Origin: Kineosporiaceae bacterium
Lineage (GTDB): Bacteria; Actinomycetota; Actinomycetes; Actinomycetales; Kineosporiaceae
Direction of reading: 5' to 3'
Length of the DNA: 40,582 nucleotides
Assembly: GCA_016794595.1 (NCBI GenBank)
Contig: JAEUJN010000119.1
Location: forward strand, 1-40,582
The notes under the pieces are model-generated. The model saw only the letters and a program-made list of their open reading frames with translations, was not told the DNA's origin and ran no database searches. Of this stretch, positions 31,524-40,100 are shown piece after piece. Positions within the stretch are counted from its first letter, which is position 1; each line of letters opens with the position of its first letter. The position numbers were made by a program, and so were the translations under genes.

Positions 31524-32431
31524 TCGCCCTCGCCGCTGCCGGGGCCGGGTTCGGGCTGGCCGTCTTCGCGCTGATCTGGCGACTGGTCGCACCGCAACCC
31601 TCCGCCCTGGTGCAGCTCGGCCGCTACGACGCCCAGCACCGCGCCGGGTTCACCACCCTCCCGGGCCCGGCCGGGCGGGACGCACCGTCCGGATCGTTGG
31701 CCCGCACGGGTGCCTGGTTGGCGGTCGCGTTGGAGCGGCGCGGCGTGCTGCTGACCGGGTTGCGCCGCGACCTGGCGCTCACCGGGCACAGCCTGGAATG
31801 GGCACTGGGCCGCAAGCTCCTGGCCGGCCTGGCCGGGTTCACCCTCGTCGCCGGCACCGCGGTGATCGTGCAGGTGCTGACCCGGTGGACGCTGCCCGCC
31901 GGGACACCCGTGCTGCTCGCCGCCGCCACCGGTGTGGGGTTCTCGTTCCTGACCGATCTGGAGGCACGCCGGTTGGCGAACGTGCGGCGCCGGGAGTTCC
32001 GCCGTGCCCTGGGCGCCTACCTCGACCTGGTCGCGTTGGAGATGGCCGGTTCCGCGGCCCCGAACGAGGCCCTGCCGAACGCTGCCCGGGTCGGCACCGG
32101 ATGGCCCCTGGCGCTGCTGCGGGACACGTTGTGGCGGGCCACTCTGTCCGGCACCGACCCGTGGCAGGCGCTGACCGACCTGGGGGAGCGGATCGGTATC
32201 GGCGAGCTGCGTGACCTCGGCACCCTGGTCCGTCTGGTCGGCCGGGACGGCGCCCGGGTCCGCGCCACGTTGACCGCGCGGGCCGCGACGATGCGCCGCC
32301 GCGAGTTGGCTGACGCCGAAGGCCGGGCCGGCGAGAAGGAACAGTCCATGCGCCTGGCCCAGGTGCTGATCGGGTTCGGGTTCATCACCTTCATCTCCTA
32401 CCCGGCCATCGTTGCGGTGCTGATGCTCTGA
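31520..32431 (+). CDS. TadC-like inner membrane platform protein
   Basis: GspF-fold partner of TadB, 303 residues. An N-terminal helix (about 2-20), a helix pair near 95-140, the cytoplasmic T2SSF domain with 'FRRALGAYLDLVALEMAGSAAPNEAL' (in parts) and 'ALTDLGERIGI', and a closing helix at the C-terminus ('LIGFGFITFISYPAIVAVLML') are visible. It overlaps tadB and is followed 11 bp later by the pilin gene with a strong AAGGAGG site. Confidence 0.92.
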   Translation: MIALAAAGAGFGLAVFALIWRLVAPQPSALVQLGRYDAQHRAGFTTLPGPAGRDAPSGSLARTGAWLAVALERRGVLLTGLRRDLALTGHSLEWALGRKLLAGLAGFTLVAGTAVIVQVLTRWTLPAGTPVLLAAATGVGFSFLTDLEARRLANVRRREFRRALGAYLDLVALEMAGSAAPNEALPNAARVGTGWPLALLRDTLWRATLSGTDPWQALTDLGERIGIGELRDLGTLVRLVGRDGARVRATLTARAATMRRRELADAEGRAGEKEQSMRLAQVLIGFGFITFISYPAIVAVLML

Positions 32432-32442
32432 AGGAGGCAACC

Positions 32443-32643
32443 ATGTTCACCCACTTCGCCCTCGTGCGGGCCTGGCTCGCGACCCACCTGCCCGCGCGAC
32501 TGAAAGCCCACATGCACGACGACCGGGGCGAGATCGTCCAGACCGCGATCATCGTCGGCCTGTTCGCCGCCGCCGCGATCATCGTGGTCGGCATCCTGGT
32601 CGCCAAGGCCATGAGCGCCGCCAACGCCGTCCGAACCCAATAG
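32443..32643 (+). CDS. Flp-like type IVb pilin candidate
   Basis: Very small protein of 66 residues. A basic leader is followed by 'DDRGEIVQTAIIVGLFAAAAI': Gly29 then Glu30 fits a prepilin-peptidase site with the conserved Glu five-residue context of Flp pilins, leading into a helix of about 25 hydrophobic residues. The mature product would be about 37 residues, nearly all membrane helix. AAGGAGG lies seven bases upstream, the strongest ribosome-binding site of the operon, as expected for the major subunit. It is placed directly after tadC, as flp-type genes often are in actinobacteria. No prepilin peptidase gene is in the window. Confidence 0.8.
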   Translation: MFTHFALVRAWLATHLPARLKAHMHDDRGEIVQTAIIVGLFAAAAIIVVGILVAKAMSAANAVRTQ

Positions 32644-32659
32644 CCCGCGCGGTGTCCCG

Positions 32660-33082
32660 GTGACCAACAGGCGACGACGACGAAGCAACAACCCGTTGCC
32701 CCGCAACCAGTCTCGGTCGCGAGACGACAGCGGCTACTCGGTGGTGGAGACTGCCATCACCCTGCCCGCGGTGATCCTGTTCACCATGCTCGTCGTGCAA
32801 TGGGCACTGCTTTGGCACGGCCGGCACGTCGCCGAGTCCGCGGTCCAGGACGGCGTCCGCGCCGCCCGCGGCTACCAGGCCACCGCCGCCGACGGGCAAC
32901 GCTCCGCCCAGGCCTACCTGCAAGCCGTCGCGCCGGCCCTGCTGACCGCGCCCCGGGTCGAGGTGTCCCGGACCGCAACCATGGTCACCGTCCGGATCCA
33001 GGCCAACGTGCTGGCCGTGATCCCCGGCGGCAGTTTCCAGGTCACCGAGTCCGCGACCGCTCCCGTGGAGCGATGGTCATGA
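32660..33082 (+). CDS. TadE-like pseudopilin
   Basis: Protein of 140 residues: Arg-rich leader, then 'DDSGYSVVETAITLPAVILF' in which Gly25 and Glu30 give the TadE prepilin-type cleavage and helix signature. The remainder is a short extracellular domain with 'GVRAARGYQ' and a beta-rich end. The GTG at 32660 is the natural start after the pilin. The stop overlaps the next TadE-like gene (ATGA). Confidence 0.88.
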   Translation: MTNRRRRRSNNPLPRNQSRSRDDSGYSVVETAITLPAVILFTMLVVQWALLWHGRHVAESAVQDGVRAARGYQATAADGQRSAQAYLQAVAPALLTAPRVEVSRTATMVTVRIQANVLAVIPGGSFQVTESATAPVERWS

Positions 33083-33528
33083 ATGCCCTGCGACGCCGAA
33101 CCCGCAACCATCGGAGCGATGACGGGCTGATGGCCATCGAGCTCGCGATCCTTGCACCGGTCGTGATCGTGATGCTGCTCGTGGTCGTCGCGTTCGGGCG
33201 GGTCACCCACGGCCGTGCCCTGGTCGACCAAGCCGCCGCCGCAGCCGCCCGCGCCGCCTCCTTGACCACCACACCGGGACAGGCCGCCGCGGACGCCGCG
33301 CAGACCGCTCGCGACACCCTCGCCGCAGCGGGCCTGTCCTGCGCCGGTGCAGGTGTGGACGTCGACACCGGCGCCTTCCGCCCCGGCGGCCAGGTCACCG
33401 TTGCCGTCACGTGCACCACCGACCTGTCCGCGACCGCCCTGGCCGGGCTGCCCGGAAGCCTGACCCTGCACGCAGAGGCGGTCTCACCGATCGAGACCTA
33501 CCGCGACGTGACCGGAGCCGCGCCATGA
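33079..33528 (+). CDS. Second TadE-like pseudopilin
   Basis: Protein of 149 residues with an Arg-rich leader and 'DDGLMAIELAILAPVVIVML', the TadE-type signature with the key Glu after a short hydrophobic lead. The outer domain has 'GRALVDQAAAAAARAASL' and two cysteines (near 97 and 117) that could form a disulfide. ATG 33079 overlaps the preceding stop (ATGA); ATG 33073 is an alternative. Both ends are coupled to neighbours. Confidence 0.87.
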   Translation: MNALRRRTRNHRSDDGLMAIELAILAPVVIVMLLVVVAFGRVTHGRALVDQAAAAAARAASLTTTPGQAAADAAQTARDTLAAAGLSCAGAGVDVDTGAFRPGGQVTVAVTCTTDLSATALAGLPGSLTLHAEAVSPIETYRDVTGAAP

Positions 33529-33968
33529 CCGCCCGGGCGGTAGCGGCGGCGGGGGACGACGCCGGGTCGGTCGCGCTGTACCTCGCTCTGTTCATGGTGG
33601 CGCTCATGGTGATGGCCGGGTTGGTGATCGACGGGGGAGCCGCGATCGCGGCTCGCGCCCGTGCCGCCGACCTCGCCGAACAGGCCGCCCGAGCCGGAGC
33701 CGACGCCCTCGTCCCGGCCTCCCTGCGCGGGATGAGCCCCGCCGAACTGCGGGTCGACCCCGCCGCAGCCCGGGCGGAGGCCGATCGGGTGCTCTCCCTC
33801 GGTGGCGCCACCGGCGAGGTCACCATCGCTGGGCTCGACGTCTCTGTCACCGCCCACGTGCCACGCCAGGCCGCCGTCCTGTCTGCCCTCGGGCTTGACG
33901 ACCTCACAGGGACAGCCAGTGCGACGGCCACCGTTCTACACGGCACAACGACAACCGGAGGTCCGTGA
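33525..33968 (+). CDS. TadG-like pilus assembly protein
   Basis: Protein of 147 residues. After a short leader ('AGDDAGSVALYLALFMVALMVMAGLVIDGGAAIAARARAAD', read in parts) comes the TadG N-terminal pattern: a helix followed by VIDGG and a helical Ala/Arg stretch, 'LAEQAARAGADAL'. The outer domain is short and lacks the von Willebrand factor A domain of proteobacterial TadG. ATG 33525 overlaps the preceding stop and its own stop overlaps the LysM-BTAD gene (GTGA). Confidence 0.85.
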   Translation: MTARAVAAAGDDAGSVALYLALFMVALMVMAGLVIDGGAAIAARARAADLAEQAARAGADALVPASLRGMSPAELRVDPAAARAEADRVLSLGGATGEVTIAGLDVSVTAHVPRQAAVLSALGLDDLTGTASATATVLHGTTTTGGP

Positions 33969-36838
33969 TGCGCCTACTCCGCGCCGCCGCTGCGGGCCTG
34001 CTCCTGCTCGCCACCATTGTCGGTATCCCCGCCCTGCTGGGTCTGACGATCGGCAACCCGCTCGACGCGTGGCCCGCCCTTGCGGCCGGGGACCTCTCCG
34101 ACGCCGTCCTGATCGACGTCCTGGCCGCCGTCGCCTATCTCGCCTGGGCGCAGTTCGCGGCTGCGGTGGTTGCTGAGCTCGTTGCCACGGTGACTCGGAT
34201 CCGCGTCCCGGCCCGGGTCCCGTTCGTGTTCGCCGGTCAGCGGCGCCTCGCGCACACCCTGGTTGCCGCCACGTTCCTGCTCGGTCCCGCGACGACGTCC
34301 GTCTGGACACCCGACCTGATGCCCGGCGCGGTGACCGTGGCCACCGCGCCGGTCAACGCCACTGTGGCCGTGGTGGTCGGGGCCACGCAGGAGCCGTCGA
34401 GCCATGGGCAACCCCGCGGAGCGCCGGCCACCTCCGCGCCGACGTACACCATTCGACCCAACGGACCGGGCACCTACTGGGACCTCGCCGAGCACTTCCT
34501 CGGCGACGGGCAACGCTGGCCCGAGATCTGGCACCTCAATGACGGACGACACCAGGACGACGGCGCCGTCATGACCTCACCTGGACTGCTGCGGCCCGGC
34601 TGGACCGTCCTGATCCCCGCCGCCAGCGACACACAGCGTCCAGCGGGCCGAGTGGACACTGTCACCGTGGCCCGCGGCGACAGTCTCTGGTCGATCGCCG
34701 ACGAGCACCTCGGCGACGGCCGGGAATGGCCGAACCTGTTCCGCCGCAACAAGAATATCCCGCAACCGGACGGCGGACGGCTCACCGACCCCGACCTCAT
34801 CCGACCCGGCTGGACCCTGGCCCTGCCCGACCAGGAGGCCGACCCCGCGACCCCGGCACTTCGGCCGCCCGTCAGTCCGAGCCTCCCTGCACCGGCCCAG
34901 GAGGGCTCGGCATCGCCCGGTCCCACGGCCACAACTGCGACACCGACTACGACCGCGGCCACTCCAAGGGCCACGGTGACGGCGACGACTGGATCCCCGG
35001 CAACCCTGCGACCGGCCGACACCCCGCCACAAGCCGAGGACGCACCGGCCATCCCGATCGTCGGCATCGACCTGCCCGGTGGCTGGATCGGCATGCCGCT
35101 CGGTGCCGCGATCAGCGCCGCCGCCGCGATGGTCTGGATCCGCCGACGCCAACGCCACCGCTACCTGCCCCTGGACGACGACCCGGACACCGACGACCTC
35201 GATGACGATCTCCTCGGCGACGAGGACGACGCGGACCTGCGGCCCCTACCGGCCGTCGTCGACCGAGTCCGCCGCGCCATCCGCGAACAGTTACCCGGGC
35301 TGCTCGACCCACCGGCCCCGCGACCGACCGTGGCCTCCCACCTCGCCGACCCACCCGGCATCCCACGGCCACCCTCCGGCCCCACAGGACTGGAACTCGC
35401 CGACCTCGCCGACCTGATCCCTCCCCGCGGTCTCGGCCTCACCGGCATCGGAGCCGAGTCCGCCGCCCGCGCCCTCGTGGTCGCAGTCCTGACCGCCGGA
35501 GGCACCCACGACCCCGACGCCCAAGGAACCCTGGTCATCCCCGAACCAACCCTGCGGCACCTACTCGATATCGACGCCCAGGAAGAGACGTCGCTCTGCC
35601 GGCTGCGTGTCGTCGAGAACCTCGACCACGCCCTCGACCTCCTCGACGAGGCTCACCTGGAACGACAGCGCATCCTCGACGAACACGACGCCGACCATTC
35701 CACCGCCCTACTCGCCGACCCCACGACCCCACCCATGCCCCAACTCGTGCTCGTCGCGAGCGCCCCAGCGGACGACGCGCACCGCCAGCGACTCGTCGCC
35801 CTCCTTGAGCAGGGTCAGGCCACCAACCTGGCCGCGGTACTCCTCGGCAACTGGACCCCCGGTGCCACTGCGTCCATCGCCGCTGACGGTCACACCCGCG
35901 TCGCCCACCGGCCAGCCCGCGTCGCCGTGCTCGACCAACCGACCACCCGCGACCTGCTCGGCGTTATCACCGAAGCCCAACCCGACCCCGAGCCCGACCA
36001 CAGGCCCCTGGCGCCGTCCGCCGGCCGGTCGCACGACTACTTGCTGTCGTCGGACTCGCTGCGACCCAGCGTGGCAGCGTCAGGCAAGGTCCAACTCCGG
36101 GTCTTCGGCAAGGTCGCCGTCCTCGACGCCGAGGGACAACCAGTTCCGGGGCTTCGCCAGCATGCCGCCGGGTTACTCACCTACCTCGCCACCCACCGCA
36201 AGGGCGCCGACAAGAACGACATCCTCGAAGCCATCTGGCCCGACGCACCCTTGCGCCGCGCCGCCGAACGTCTCTCCACCGAAGTGGGCAACCTCCGCCG
36301 CTGCATCCGCCTCGCTGCGCCGGAGGAGAAGGAACAACCTGTTGTGAATACCGGCGGCCGATACCACGTCAACCCCCAGATCGTCGATGTCGACCTCTGG
36401 CAGTTCGAGGACGCTGTGCACCACGCTGCCTCAGCGGCGGACGCCGCAGAGCGCGAGCGCATGCTTCACCAAGCGGTCAGCTCCTTCGCACCGGAGCTGG
36501 CCCGCGGGCACGACTATCACTGGCTCGAACCCGTCCGCGAGCAGCTGCGGCGCCGAGCGATCCGCGTCTACCTTCAGTTGGCTGACCTGGTCTGGGCGAA
36601 TAGCCCCTGCGAGGCAGCCGATCTCACGCAGAGTGCCGCCTCACTTGATGCCACGAGCGAAGACCTCGCCCGCCTCGCCATCCAGGCTCATACACGGGCT
36701 GGGGACGGTTCTGCGGTCGACGCCCAGCTGCACCGCTTGGAGGCTGCACTGCGCGAGATCGGTGAGACGCCATCGCCCGAGACCTTGTCCCTTGCGGCAG
36801 CAGCACACCACGGAGATGTCGAGGCTCCGCGCTGGTGA
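33965..36838 (+). CDS. Large membrane protein with LysM and BTAD domains
   Basis: Protein of 957 residues closing the Tad operon. Three hydrophobic helices lie in about residues 5-120. Two LysM-like modules follow: 'YTIRPNGPGTYWDLAEHFLGDG' type at about 158-220 and 'VTVARGDSLWSIADEHLGDG' at about 228-290. A Pro/Thr-rich linker leads to another helix near 365-385, an acidic stretch (DDDPDTDDLDDDLL), an uncharacterised central region, and at about 700-930 a winged-helix plus bacterial transcriptional activator domain ('LTYLATHRKGADKNDILEAIWP', then 'DVDLWQFEDAV'). LysM would bind peptidoglycan outside while BTAD lies inside, so the protein may report wall state to gene control. Such fusions recur with actinobacterial Tad clusters. 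GTG 33965 overlaps the upstream stop. Confidence 0.88.
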   Translation: MMRLLRAAAAGLLLLATIVGIPALLGLTIGNPLDAWPALAAGDLSDAVLIDVLAAVAYLAWAQFAAAVVAELVATVTRIRVPARVPFVFAGQRRLAHTLVAATFLLGPATTSVWTPDLMPGAVTVATAPVNATVAVVVGATQEPSSHGQPRGAPATSAPTYTIRPNGPGTYWDLAEHFLGDGQRWPEIWHLNDGRHQDDGAVMTSPGLLRPGWTVLIPAASDTQRPAGRVDTVTVARGDSLWSIADEHLGDGREWPNLFRRNKNIPQPDGGRLTDPDLIRPGWTLALPDQEADPATPALRPPVSPSLPAPAQEGSASPGPTATTATPTTTAATPRATVTATTGSPATLRPADTPPQAEDAPAIPIVGIDLPGGWIGMPLGAAISAAAAMVWIRRRQRHRYLPLDDDPDTDDLDDDLLGDEDDADLRPLPAVVDRVRRAIREQLPGLLDPPAPRPTVASHLADPPGIPRPPSGPTGLELADLADLIPPRGLGLTGIGAESAARALVVAVLTAGGTHDPDAQGTLVIPEPTLRHLLDIDAQEETSLCRLRVVENLDHALDLLDEAHLERQRILDEHDADHSTALLADPTTPPMPQLVLVASAPADDAHRQRLVALLEQGQATNLAAVLLGNWTPGATASIAADGHTRVAHRPARVAVLDQPTTRDLLGVITEAQPDPEPDHRPLAPSAGRSHDYLLSSDSLRPSVAASGKVQLRVFGKVAVLDAEGQPVPGLRQHAAGLLTYLATHRKGADKNDILEAIWPDAPLRRAAERLSTEVGNLRRCIRLAAPEEKEQPVVNTGGRYHVNPQIVDVDLWQFEDAVHHAASAADAAERERMLHQAVSSFAPELARGHDYHWLEPVREQLRRRAIRVYLQLADLVWANSPCEAADLTQSAASLDATSEDLARLAIQAHTRAGDGSAVDAQLHRLEAALREIGETPSPETLSLAAAAHHGDVEAPRW

Positions 36839-37198
36839 TGGCGGGGGCTTTCCGGGCCCCGTGACCGTCGTGTCGTGCCGCTCGTCCATGACTGCCGGGG
36901 TCTTCGGCTGCCGAGCTGAGGGGCGGCGTACGGTCGCCGACACAAGGGTTCGGCGCATCGTGTCAGCGGTATGCCGGCGCCGGACGCGTCCGGCGGAGCG
37001 AAGGCTCACGGAGGTGGAGCCTTTGTTCAAGGACACGCGCAGGGTGCGTTAAGAGTTCCCTATGGGTCGTGGTGGCTCTTGCCGGCTCTCCGGGGGGCGA
37101 GCAGGATGCGTGCTGCTCGTTGGCCCACGAGCACTCGTTCTCCTTCGCTGTCGGTTCCCTGCGTTGTTTGGTTGTGGCGCAGGGGTTTTGTGGGATGG
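36839..37198. promoter_or_regulatory. Intergenic stretch before the RHS-type gene
   Basis: No gene is supported in these 360 bases. A perfect 16-nt palindrome GCCGGACGCGTCCGGC lies at about 36979-36994 and may be an operator or part of a terminator. The promoter of the large secreted protein should be here; no boxes were assigned. Open frames in this stretch, on both strands, have composition unlike protein. Confidence 0.4.
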
Positions 37199-40100
37199 GT
37201 GGTCGTGGTGGCCGGTACGTTCGTTGTGCGTGGTCCAGGTTCTCGTGGTGGGTGGCGTTCGGCGGTGGTGGCGGTGGCCACCACGGTCGCGTTGGGCATC
37301 TCGTCGGTGCACGCATCGGCTGCGGTGACCCCGACTCCCACGGACCCGCTGACGCCTGCGGCTGGCCCGTCGCTGTCGGCGCCGTCACCGGCGTCGCTGT
37401 CGCTGGCCGGGTCGCCGTCGGGGTCGTCGCCGGTGGATGGGGCAGAGGGGTGGTCGCGTCCGGATCTGGTGGGGGCGCAGGCGTTGGCGCGTCAGGTCAA
37501 GGCTCGGGTGGAGGTGTTGGGGGAGCGGACGGAGTCGTCGGCGTTGTTCGTGAACGCGGATGGGTCGTTGACGGTGCAGTCGTTCGGTGGTCCGCGGTGG
37601 GTGCAGCGGTCCCGGATCGTGGAGGGCCGGCCGGAGCCGGTGTGGGTGGATGTCGACACCACCCTGGTGGCTGGCGGTGTCGGCACGGGTGCGGCGGGAA
37701 CGGTTGCTCCGAGGGCGGTTTCGACGGGACTGGTGCTGTCCGGTGGTGGGGACACGGTGCTGGCGCGGATGGTCCGTGATGGTGTCGGGGTGAGCGTGTC
37801 GGCGGGGGCGTTCGGTCCGGGTGGGCGGCCGGGGGTGTTGCCGGTGCCGGTGCTGGCGGGGAATGTGGCGACGTATGCCGAGGTGCAGGCCGGGGTTGAT
37901 CTGGTGGTGACGGCGACCGCGGTGGGGTTCGAGACCCGGTGGGTGGTCAAGGCCCGCCCGAGTGGTGCGTTGAACTTGGAGTTGCCGGTCACGGTGACCG
38001 GGTTGGCCGTGCGGGAACGGGCCGGCGGCGGCGTGGATTACGTGAACGGCGACGGCGAAGTCGTGGTGTCGACGGCGGCACCGATGATGTGGGATGGGCG
38101 CCGGAACCCGTTGAGCGAGACCCCGGTGGCCGTGGTGAACGTACCGATGACGGTGCGGACGAGTAGCGGGTTGCCGGCGACGGACCCGGCCGGTGTCCCG
38201 GCGGCCCCGGGGGCTGCCACGCCGTCGGTCACATCGTCGGTGACGCCGTCGGTTGCACCGTCCGGCGCATCGAGCGTCCCGTCGTCACCGGCTGCGACCC
38301 CGACGACAACCACGTCCCCGTCAGCGTCGGCGTCCCCTTCGGTGTCCCCATCGGCTTCTGCCCCGGGGGCTGCTGCGCCGGGGTCGCGGGTGGGGGTGAA
38401 CTCGCCGCGGGTGGAGCCTGCCGGTGCGGTGCCGGGTGCGAAGGGCGCGTCGGTGGTGCGGTTCCTGGCGTTGCAGCCGCCGGCTGCGTTCTTGGCGGAT
38501 CCGGGAACGGTGTTCCCGGTGACGGTGGACCCGACGTTGTCGTGGATGGCGTCGCAGGACTCGTTCGTGAAGTCCACGGCGCCGTCCACGGCGTTCCCGT
38601 CGGATATCCGGTTGCACATCGGTAACGACACTGCGGCGGTGTTCCGGTCGTTCGTGGAGGCCCCAGCGACGGTGGTGTCGACGATCGCGGGCAAGAGTGT
38701 GTCGTCGGCGAGCCTGCGGGTGTTCACCTCGGGGCAGGGTTCGTGTGGGACGGGGTCGAACGAGGCGATCCGGGCGTGGCGGGTGGGTGCGGCGTTCAAC
38801 AGTGGGTGGACGTGGAACACGGTCCCGGCTCGGGTGGGGGCGCCGGTGGAGACGATCTTCAATCCGGCGATCGGTCAGTTCTGTCCGGCGGGGGTGCAGT
38901 ACGGGAATGTGAATATCACCCCGATCGCGCAGGACTGGGCCTCGGGTGCCTACACCAACCGGGTCGTGGAGTTGGCGGCGGGTCAGGAGGCGACGAACGC
39001 CGGCTACAAGCGGTTCATCGCGTTGGAGAACGGGTCGAACCAGCCGATGTTCGAGGTGACGTATACCGACACCCCGAGTGTGCCGACGAACTTGTCCCCG
39101 GCGGCGGGCGCCACGATCGGCAAGGACTCGTTGGTGACGTCGGCGACGGTGTCGGACCCGTCGGGGGCGCAGGTCCGGGCCCGGGTGTTCGTCCAGGACG
39201 CTTCGAACGGCAACGCGTGGGTTACGCCGCAGGCGGGGACGGATTGTGCGCTGGTGGCGTCGGGGTCGACGTCGACCTGTCCGGGGGTGGACGTGCTCAA
39301 CGGGCGGACGTATCGCTGGCAGGTGCAGGCGGTGAACACGGCGGGCACGGCGTCGGCGGTGACGGCGTGGCAGAACGTGACCGTGGACACCACCCCACCC
39401 GCGGCGGCCACGGTGTCCTCGACCGCCTACCCGGCAGGGTCGTGGAACCCGGCGACTCCGGTGGCTGGGTCGTTCACGTTCTCGTCGGCGTCGGCGGATG
39501 TAACGTCGTTCCGGTACTGGTTCAACAACGCTGCCCGCACGACGGTGGCCGCGACCGGGACCAGTCCGCGGACCGCGACGCTCACGCTGACCCCGCCGGT
39601 CGGGGCGAACGTGTTGCACGTGCAGGCGTTGGATGCGGCGTTGAACGCCTCGACGGACGCGGCGTACGCGTTCGGGGCGGGGGTGGCGGTCGCGTCCCCG
39701 CGCAACGGGGACCGCACGCAGGCCAGTGTGCGGTTGCTGGCGCACGGCCCGATCGCTGCCACCAAGGTGACGTTCCAGTACAAGGCCACCTCGGGGTCGA
39801 CGTGGACGACGATCCCGGCCGCGCACGTCACGTTGAACGGTGCCGGGATCACGTGGCCGGTGAACACCACTGTCGACGCGGCGAAGGCGTCCTCACCATC
39901 GACCCTGCTGTGGAACGTGGCCGCCACCCTCGGCGCGAGTGATCAGGCGATCGATGTGCAGGCGGTGTTCGCCGACAACGGGACGGGTTCGTGGACGTCG
40001 TCGAACCCGCCGACGGTGATCGTGGACCGGGCCGCGTTCGGGGAGTCCTATGCCACCGACGAGATCGGCCCCGGCAGCGTGTCGTTGCTGACGGGGAACT

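Noticed and set aside
38321-39826. 501-codon minus-strand open frame
   Set aside because: It is an Arg/His/Pro-rich mirror of the RHS-type plus-strand gene, with no domain and no start signal.
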